Shown piece after piece: positions 59,375 to 64,000 of a DNA stretch of 64,000 nucleotides. This stretch comes from Neomoorella stamsii. Its GTDB lineage: Bacteria; Bacillota; DSM-521; Neomoorellales; Neomoorellaceae. Positions within the stretch are counted from its first letter, which is position 1; each line of letters begins with the position of its first letter. Position numbers and translations under genes: made by a program. A model generated the notes under the pieces. It worked only from the letters and a program-made list of their open reading frames with translations, was not told the DNA's origin and searched no databases. The stretch spans positions 124,001-188,000 of the forward strand of contig NZ_PVXL01000046.1 of assembly GCF_002995805.1 (NCBI RefSeq). Reading direction: 5' to 3'.

Positions 59375-60566
59375 GATAATTCCTCTTTTCCTCAGGAAGA
59401 GGAAACTCAAGATGTTTTTCTAATAGTTTACGATCCAGTGGAATGGTTCCTAATATTTTAACAATACGCTCGCTCACATCCCCATCACCGTATGGATCAT
59501 AGGGATTGGTTACATTTGATAAGCCCCGGCGAAACTCCTGATCTTTTAACGCTTTATTGAGGCCGGCTGCTATTGATTCTTTATCTCCGGCTACATCAAT
59601 AACACTGGCAGCCTTAATCCTCCCTTTCTGCCTGTCACCAATATTAACAGTAGGGACATGAAAACTTGGCGCTTCAATTATGCCGCTCGAAGAATTCCCC
59701 ACTACCGCGGCAGCCAGGCGCATCAGACCCAGATAACCACGGGACCCTAAACTGGGATATAATTTTACGTTAGATTTACCGGCCGCATATTCTTTCCAGG
59801 CTTCGATAACGCTTAAATATCCCACTTCTGTCCCCGGATAAGTGATTACCTGCTGGTATTCGGGAAATTCCTTTAATGCTGCTATAAGTTCCTTAATTTG
59901 TTTAACTGGTTCTTGAGTATTTGTTAAAGTTTCAGGGTGATAAGTAATTAGTAATGTGGGTAAAGCAGGGTTTATATCAAATTTGTCATATATTTCCTCA
60001 GGTGACATGAAGTCTGTTCGCCTTATATTTTCAACTCCAGGAGCACCTACGATAAAAATACGCCATGCTTCTTCACCCATTTGCCTGATGCGCCAGCCAT
60101 ATTCCCAGGTTGAAACAAAATGGAGATGGGCCATTTTCGTTAAAGCATGGCGGACCTGTTCATCCAGCACTCCGAAAGTCGTTTCTCCCCCTCCGATATG
60201 AGCAATGGGGATACGATAAAGAAGGGCGCAGGTGGCAGGGGCCAATAATTCATAGCGATCACCGAGGAGTAATAATAAATCGGGTTTTTGTCTTGCTATA
60301 ATTTCAGCAAATTTACTTGTCGCCAGGGCAATTGCTTGGGCAATATTGACAGGGGTGTCTCCCAGACAGGTATTAATGATGGTGTCCTTCACTTCAAAAC
60401 CATCATTTATTATTTCTTCTATAGTGTGGCCTTTTATTTCACTCAAATGATCCCCGCCGGCAACAAGTATGGGCTCGCAGTGGGGGCTTGCAGCGAGCCG
60501 GCGGATAACGGGTTTCAGCAGACCGTATTCCGCCCTCGTCGCGGTAAAGACCATTATTTTTCTCAT
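59364..60566 (-). CDS. legG: NDP-sugar hydrolase/2-epimerase (LegG/NeuC type)
   Basis: The 400-residue protein begins RKIMVFTATRAEYGLLKPVIRRLAASPHCEPILVAGGDHLS, the NeuC/LegG opening. It has DLLLLLGDRYELLAPATCALLYRIPIAHIGGGETTFGVLDEQVRHALTKMAHLHFV and VGNSSSGIIEAPSFHVPTVNIGDRQKGR, the GT-B catalytic and nucleotide motifs. It releases NDP and epimerises C2 to feed LegI. It overlaps legH and legI. Confidence 0.88.
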   Translation of the reverse strand: MRKIMVFTATRAEYGLLKPVIRRLAASPHCEPILVAGGDHLSEIKGHTIEEIINDGFEVKDTIINTCLGDTPVNIAQAIALATSKFAEIIARQKPDLLLLLGDRYELLAPATCALLYRIPIAHIGGGETTFGVLDEQVRHALTKMAHLHFVSTWEYGWRIRQMGEEAWRIFIVGAPGVENIRRTDFMSPEEIYDKFDINPALPTLLITYHPETLTNTQEPVKQIKELIAALKEFPEYQQVITYPGTEVGYLSVIEAWKEYAAGKSNVKLYPSLGSRGYLGLMRLAAAVVGNSSSGIIEAPSFHVPTVNIGDRQKGRIKAASVIDVAGDKESIAAGLNKALKDQEFRRGLSNVTNPYDPYGDGDVSERIVKILGTIPLDRKLLEKHLEFPLPEEKRNYHVQ

Positions 60567-61216
60567 TGTATCGCTCCAATACTTTTTATTATCCGGGCCG
60601 GATTACCCGCAACTGTTACTCCAGGAGGTACGTCCTTAGTCACTACTGCACCGGCACCAATAAAAGCTCCCGCCCCGACATTTACGCCCTGGATAATACA
60701 TGCCCCGGCCCCTATGAAGGCTTCTTCTCCTACTGTCACATTACCGCATAAGATTGCCCCGGGTCCTATCTGGGCCGAGTGCCCAATCCTACAGTCATGC
60801 TCCACAATAGCTCCTGTATTGATAATAACATTTTCATTAACGGTCACTCCCGGGTTAATTATCGAACCCGCCATGATAACCGTCCCACCGCCAATTGAAG
60901 CCCTACGAGCTACTATTGCCCGGGGGTGGCATAACGTCGGCAAATCGAAACCGAGGTTCAAGCACCTGCTATATAGCTTTCGACGCAAGTTATTATTAAA
61001 GCCGCCCACGCCAATAGCCGCTTTAGTTATACCTTCTTTGATCAATCCCGGTAACACTTCATCGTTCCCCAGATAAGGCAAACCGCGGCCGGCAAGGACG
61101 CATTTTTCCTGCAGATCTGTGAAGCCTACAATACAATAGGCACCACTTAATTCAATAATATCAACAATCACCAGGGCATGTCCCCCGCCGCCAATTAGGA
61201 TTATAGGTAGAGGCAT
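60563..61216 (-). CDS. legH: Sugar O/N-acetyltransferase (LegH/NeuD type)
   Basis: The 217-residue protein has an N-terminal nucleotide-type PIILIGGGGHALVIVDIIE domain (PglD/NeuD style) and a left-handed beta-helix of hexapeptide repeats (IGGGTVIMAGSIINPGVTVNENVIINTGAIVEHDCRIGHSAQIGPGAILCGNVTVGEEAFIGAGACI). It should acetylate the 4-amino sugar made by LegC. I use ATG 61216 with AGGGTG 7 bases upstream; a GTG at 61225 overlapping the legC stop is possible. Confidence 0.85.
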   Translation of the reverse strand: MPLPIILIGGGGHALVIVDIIELSGAYCIVGFTDLQEKCVLAGRGLPYLGNDEVLPGLIKEGITKAAIGVGGFNNNLRRKLYSRCLNLGFDLPTLCHPRAIVARRASIGGGTVIMAGSIINPGVTVNENVIINTGAIVEHDCRIGHSAQIGPGAILCGNVTVGEEAFIGAGACIIQGVNVGAGAFIGAGAVVTKDVPPGVTVAGNPARIIKSIGAIQ

Positions 61217-61221
61217 AAATT

Positions 61222-62331
61222 TCACCCTGGAAATAAATTGGCACAGACAGCCATAATATCATCTTTCTCGAGAAAGCTGGCACTCGGCAAGTTTATTCCC
61301 TCAGCATATAAATTTACTGCCACCGGACAGGGAGGGAAGGAGTAGTGACTATAACATGGTTGCAAAGGAATGGGTTTAAAAAGAGGGCGAAATTGAATGC
61401 CACGGCCACTTAACCTGGCCATTAAGGCTTCCCTGCTTTCACCATACTTTTCTGCATTAATCAATATAGAAAATAACCACCAGTTACTCTCTGTACCAGG
61501 GAGTTCGTGCTGCCAGTCAACTCCGGGGATACCTTGCAATTCCCGGCGATAAATCGCCGCATTGCGCCTTTTAGCCGCCAAAAATTCCGGCAGGCGTTCC
61601 AGCTGGGCCAGGCCCAGGGCAGCCTGGAGGTTGGTCAGGCGGTAATTGAAGCCTATCTCTTTATGCTCGTACTCGGTTTCCCCCGGTTCCCTGCCCTGGT
61701 TGACCAGGATTCTGGCTCTGCGAGCCAGTTCCGGGTCCTCTGTTACCAGCATCCCCCCGCCTCCGGTAGTGATAATTTTATTGCCGTTGAAGCTAAAAAC
61801 GCCTATATGGCCGAAAGTACCTGCTTTCTTTCCTTTGTAAGTTGAGCCTAAAGCTTCAGTAGCATCTTCGATAACGTACAGCCCATACTCCCGGGCCAAT
61901 CCCAGGATGGCATCCATATCTGCCGGGTTGCCGTAGAGGTGGACCGGTATTATCGCTCGTGTATGCTTGGTAATGGCTTTTTCTATCGCGGCAGGATCGA
62001 TGTTCCACGTACAGGGATCAACGTCGACCACTACCGGCCTGGCCCCAACGTATACGACAGGATTTACCGTGGCAATAAAAGTAAGGGCGGGCACAATAAC
62101 TTCGTCCCCTGGTCCGATCCCCAATAATTTCAGGGCCAGGTGCAGGCCGGCCGTGCCGTTGACAACGGCCACGGCATGGTTGATACCCAAATAAGCGGCA
62201 AATCGCTGCTCAAACTCCCTCACCAGGGGGCCTGCCGAAGAGACATAGCCGCTAGCTAAAGCTTTTAAGATATATTCCTTCTCCAACTCACCGATATCGG
62301 GCCAGTCCAGCGGTATCTTAATTTCCTGCAT
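61222..62331 (-). CDS. legC: PLP-dependent NDP-sugar aminotransferase (LegC/DegT type)
   Basis: The 369-residue protein contains AVAVVNGTAGLHLALKLLGIGPGDEVIVPALTFIATVNPVVYVGARPVVVDVD, VIEDATEALGSTYKGKKAGTFGHIGVFSFNGNKIITTGGGGMLVT (PLP Lys in NGNK) and GFNYRLTNLQAALGLAQLERL. SFNGNKIITTGGGG is characteristic of LegC aminotransferases, which transaminate the 4-keto sugar. The ATG at 62331 follows AAGGCGG. Confidence 0.9.
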   Translation of the reverse strand: MQEIKIPLDWPDIGELEKEYILKALASGYVSSAGPLVREFEQRFAAYLGINHAVAVVNGTAGLHLALKLLGIGPGDEVIVPALTFIATVNPVVYVGARPVVVDVDPCTWNIDPAAIEKAITKHTRAIIPVHLYGNPADMDAILGLAREYGLYVIEDATEALGSTYKGKKAGTFGHIGVFSFNGNKIITTGGGGMLVTEDPELARRARILVNQGREPGETEYEHKEIGFNYRLTNLQAALGLAQLERLPEFLAAKRRNAAIYRRELQGIPGVDWQHELPGTESNWWLFSILINAEKYGESREALMARLSGRGIQFRPLFKPIPLQPCYSHYSFPPCPVAVNLYAEGINLPSASFLEKDDIMAVCANLFPG

Positions 62332-62346
62332 CAAAAAGGCGCCGCC

Positions 62347-63318
62347 TTATACGTTATATTGCCCGGCTTTATATAAAGCCAGGTGATTTTTAAACCACTC
62401 AATTGTTATTGCCAGTCCTTGACTTAAGGAGTATTCTGGTCGCCAGCCTGCCAGCCGGTTCGCTTTGCGGTTATCACAGCATAAACGTTCTACTTCGCTC
62501 GCTTCAGGGCGGTAACGTTCCGCCTCCACCCGGACTTTCACCTTTGTCCCAATCAATTGTCCTATCAGCTCAACCAGCTCGCCGATGCTTATTTCCCGGC
62601 CGCTCCCGATGTTAACTACTTCGCCCACCGTCCGTGGTGAAAGACCTGCTGTGATAAAGCCGTTCACTGTGTCTTTAACGAAGTTAAAGTCCCTCGTCGG
62701 TGCCAAATTGCCCAGCCGTATCTCCTCCTGACCGCTTAACAGCTGGGTAATAATCGTAGGGATAACGGCCCGGGCTGACTGCCGTGGCCCGTAGGTGTTA
62801 AAGGGTCGGATAATAGTTACCGGTAAATCAAAAGACCGGTAAAAACTCAGGGCCAGCTGGTCGGCGCCAATCTTGCTGGCAGCATAGGGTGATTGGGCCT
62901 GGAGGGGATGATTTTCATCAATAGGTACATAACGGGCCGTTCCGTAAACCTCTGAAGTTGAGGTGTGAATCACTCGTGCAATCCCCAGCTCCCTGGAGGC
63001 CTGGCAGATATTATATGTCCCTTCGATATTGGTTTTAATATAAGCAATCGGTGAGACGTATGAATAAGGGATACCTATCAAAGCTGCTAAGTGAAATACG
63101 GCTTCTATTCCCTTTAACGAAGCTTTAACGCTGTCGTAATCACGGATATCACCCGTATAGATCTCGAGGTCATCCTTAAATTCGCTTTCCTCCAGCCAGC
63201 CCCAGTTATTGCGTGAGTTATAGTGGATGAAAGCCCTTACCGCGTGACCCTTTCTTACAAGCTCCTCCACTAGATGTGAACCAATGAAACCGCTGGCACC
63301 TGTTACTAAAATACGCAA
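62347..63318 (-). CDS. legB: NAD-dependent NDP-GlcNAc 4,6-dehydratase (LegB type)
   Basis: The 323-residue SDR has RILVTGASGFIGSHLVEELV (NAD site), TGDIRDYDSV, HLAALIGIPYSY, STSEVYGTARYVPIDENHPLQAQSPYAASKIGADQLALSFYR (Ser/Tyr/Lys triad) and IIRPFNTYGPRQSARAVIPTI. This matches LegB, the first step of legionaminate synthesis. The start is TTG with AAGGAGAG 12 bases upstream. It is the first gene of the sugar operon. Confidence 0.9.
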   Translation of the reverse strand: MRILVTGASGFIGSHLVEELVRKGHAVRAFIHYNSRNNWGWLEESEFKDDLEIYTGDIRDYDSVKASLKGIEAVFHLAALIGIPYSYVSPIAYIKTNIEGTYNICQASRELGIARVIHTSTSEVYGTARYVPIDENHPLQAQSPYAASKIGADQLALSFYRSFDLPVTIIRPFNTYGPRQSARAVIPTIITQLLSGQEEIRLGNLAPTRDFNFVKDTVNGFITAGLSPRTVGEVVNIGSGREISIGELVELIGQLIGTKVKVRVEAERYRPEASEVERLCCDNRKANRLAGWRPEYSLSQGLAITIEWFKNHLALYKAGQYNV

Positions 63319-63409
63319 GTGAAAATATCTCTCCTTTTATTTCCTTTGTGATTCCTTTATAAACCATTTTGAGTGTCTATTATTTTTCTCCTTCGTCTTT
63401 ATTTTTTGA

Positions 63410-64000
63410 TCAGCCTTTTACATCTATGATTATCGACATTTTACAGTCGGGCTGTAGAAGCCGAAATAAGATTTTGCCGTTATCCATGACCACCAAGTAC
63501 TCGCCCCTTGCCGCCAGGCCCTGGTTGCGAGTAGGGTCGGTGCCGTTGTCTATGACTATTATCTCAAAGGGTCTGGATTTCCACTTCCCGATAGCGGCAA
63601 AGGCCCTGGTGGTAATCTCCGACACTTTATAAACCGGCATGATGATGCTTTAACTTCCTTCTGGGGAGTAACCCATTTGATATTCCACAAGGATTTCCCG
63701 TCAGGCGGGCTACCAGCATAGCTGGCGTAGAGTTTTTTAAAGAGCTGGTTGGCACTCTGCTGAGCAAGGTAAACAACTTTACCATGTAACGTAACTTTTC
63801 GTACTCCACTTATAGAGTTAACCGGCGCCCTATCGACGGCGTGAAACTGCGAAAGCCCCGGCTCATCTCCAACAGCCGGGTTACCGGGTTTAAGGCGGTC
63901 GGCGCTTAAATGTAATGCGGTTTAATATGCCGATGAGCCGGTCCAGCAAGTCCAGCCTCCGAAAGGCCTCCTGACCTGCCCGGCGGCCGGCCTTCTTGAC
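63410..64000 (-). pseudogene. Decayed glycosyltransferase-like gene with frameshifts (partial)
   Basis: Three minus-strand segments in different frames form one broken gene. From 64000 to 63890: FRRLDLLDRLIGILNRITFK, then stop. From about 63900: a frame reading GDEPGLSQFHAVDRAPVNS, VRKVTLHGKVVYLAQQSANQ and WNIKWVTPQKEVK. From 63640: MPVYKVSEITTRAF, PFEIIVIDNGTDPTRN and GEYLVVMDNGK, stopping at 63410. The last part is the start of a family 2 glycosyltransferase domain. At least two frameshifts and an early stop make it inactive. The segment nearest the edge could instead be the end of a separate gene. Confidence 0.5.

Noticed and set aside
1-64000. CRISPR arrays, tRNA, rRNA, prophage or plasmid replication genes
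   Set aside because: No regularly spaced repeats, tRNA cloverleaf, rRNA blocks, integrase, terminase or Rep-like reading frames were recognised on either strand.

Overview
The window reads as the chromosome of a GC-rich, anaerobic, endospore-forming and flagellated Firmicute, most likely a Moorella or a close thermophilic acetogen. The evidence is an alpha/beta-type small acid-soluble spore protein gene, a Gram-positive flagellar gene set (FliY, CheC/CheD, FlbD, a short FlgE, a SwrB-like protein, sigma-D), an electron-bifurcation operon that uses selenocysteine, and frequent GTG/TTG starts behind strong GGAGG ribosome binding sites. No rRNA, tRNA, CRISPR array or insertion sequence with a transposase was seen. 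The genus is inferred, not proven.

Layout. 1-2.9 kb: part of an FAD oxidoreductase gene, a CaCA-family cation exchanger behind a yybP-ykoY (manganese) riboswitch, and a PHP-family histidinol phosphatase. 3.2-9.8 kb: one minus-strand operon hdrC-hdrB-hdrA-flxD-flxC-flxB-flxA, encoding a FlxABCD-HdrABC-type NAD(P)H-linked flavin-based electron bifurcation complex. Its HdrA and FlxD (MvhD-like) genes each carry an in-frame TGA exactly where the family has a conserved cysteine, so both are read as selenoproteins. 9.9-13.0 kb: a phosphate symporter, a geranylgeranyl-reductase-type flavoprotein, a YflT-like stress protein and the SASP gene.

13.0-43.9 kb: a nearly unbroken minus-strand flagellar/chemotaxis supercluster. 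In transcription order it runs flgB-flgC-fliE-F-G-H-I-J-K-flgD-(TIGR02530)-flgE-flbD-motA-motB-fliL-fliN-O-P-Q-R-flhB-flhA-flhF-flhG-pilZ-fliA-swrB-like-(MltG-like)-flgF-flgG, then cheD-cheR-cheC-cheY-fliM-fliY. Upstream of flgB (44.0-44.13 kb) lies a GEMM-I (c-di-GMP) riboswitch followed by an intrinsic terminator, so the operon appears to be gated by c-di-GMP; a PilZ protein inside the operon adds a second c-di-GMP input.

44.4-48.4 kb: an accessory island on the opposite strand with a perfect 21-bp inverted repeat, two adjacent paralogous DUF1670 proteins built from a repeated HTH-like module (function unknown), a Uma2-type nuclease-fold protein and an AbrB-type regulator. 48.4-55.1 kb: the late flagellar block (FlgN-like, FliS, FliD, FlaG, the Maf/DUF115 flagellin glycosyltransferase, an unknown protein, flagellin), with sigma-D promoters before flagellin and before the maf block. 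55.4-63.3 kb: a legionaminic-acid-type nonulosonate pathway (LegB, LegC, LegH, LegG, LegI, a radical SAM/SPASM protein, a PtmE-like nucleotidyltransferase, LegF) that most probably supplies the sugar Maf puts on flagellin. 63.4-64.0 kb holds a decayed glycosyltransferase-like gene.

Dispersed among these are three copies of a ~255-bp element with inverted ends (2.9, 15.6 and 27.0 kb), two smaller inverted-end noncoding elements, and a tandem GGACT-type palindrome shared by the flgB and flagellin upstream regions.
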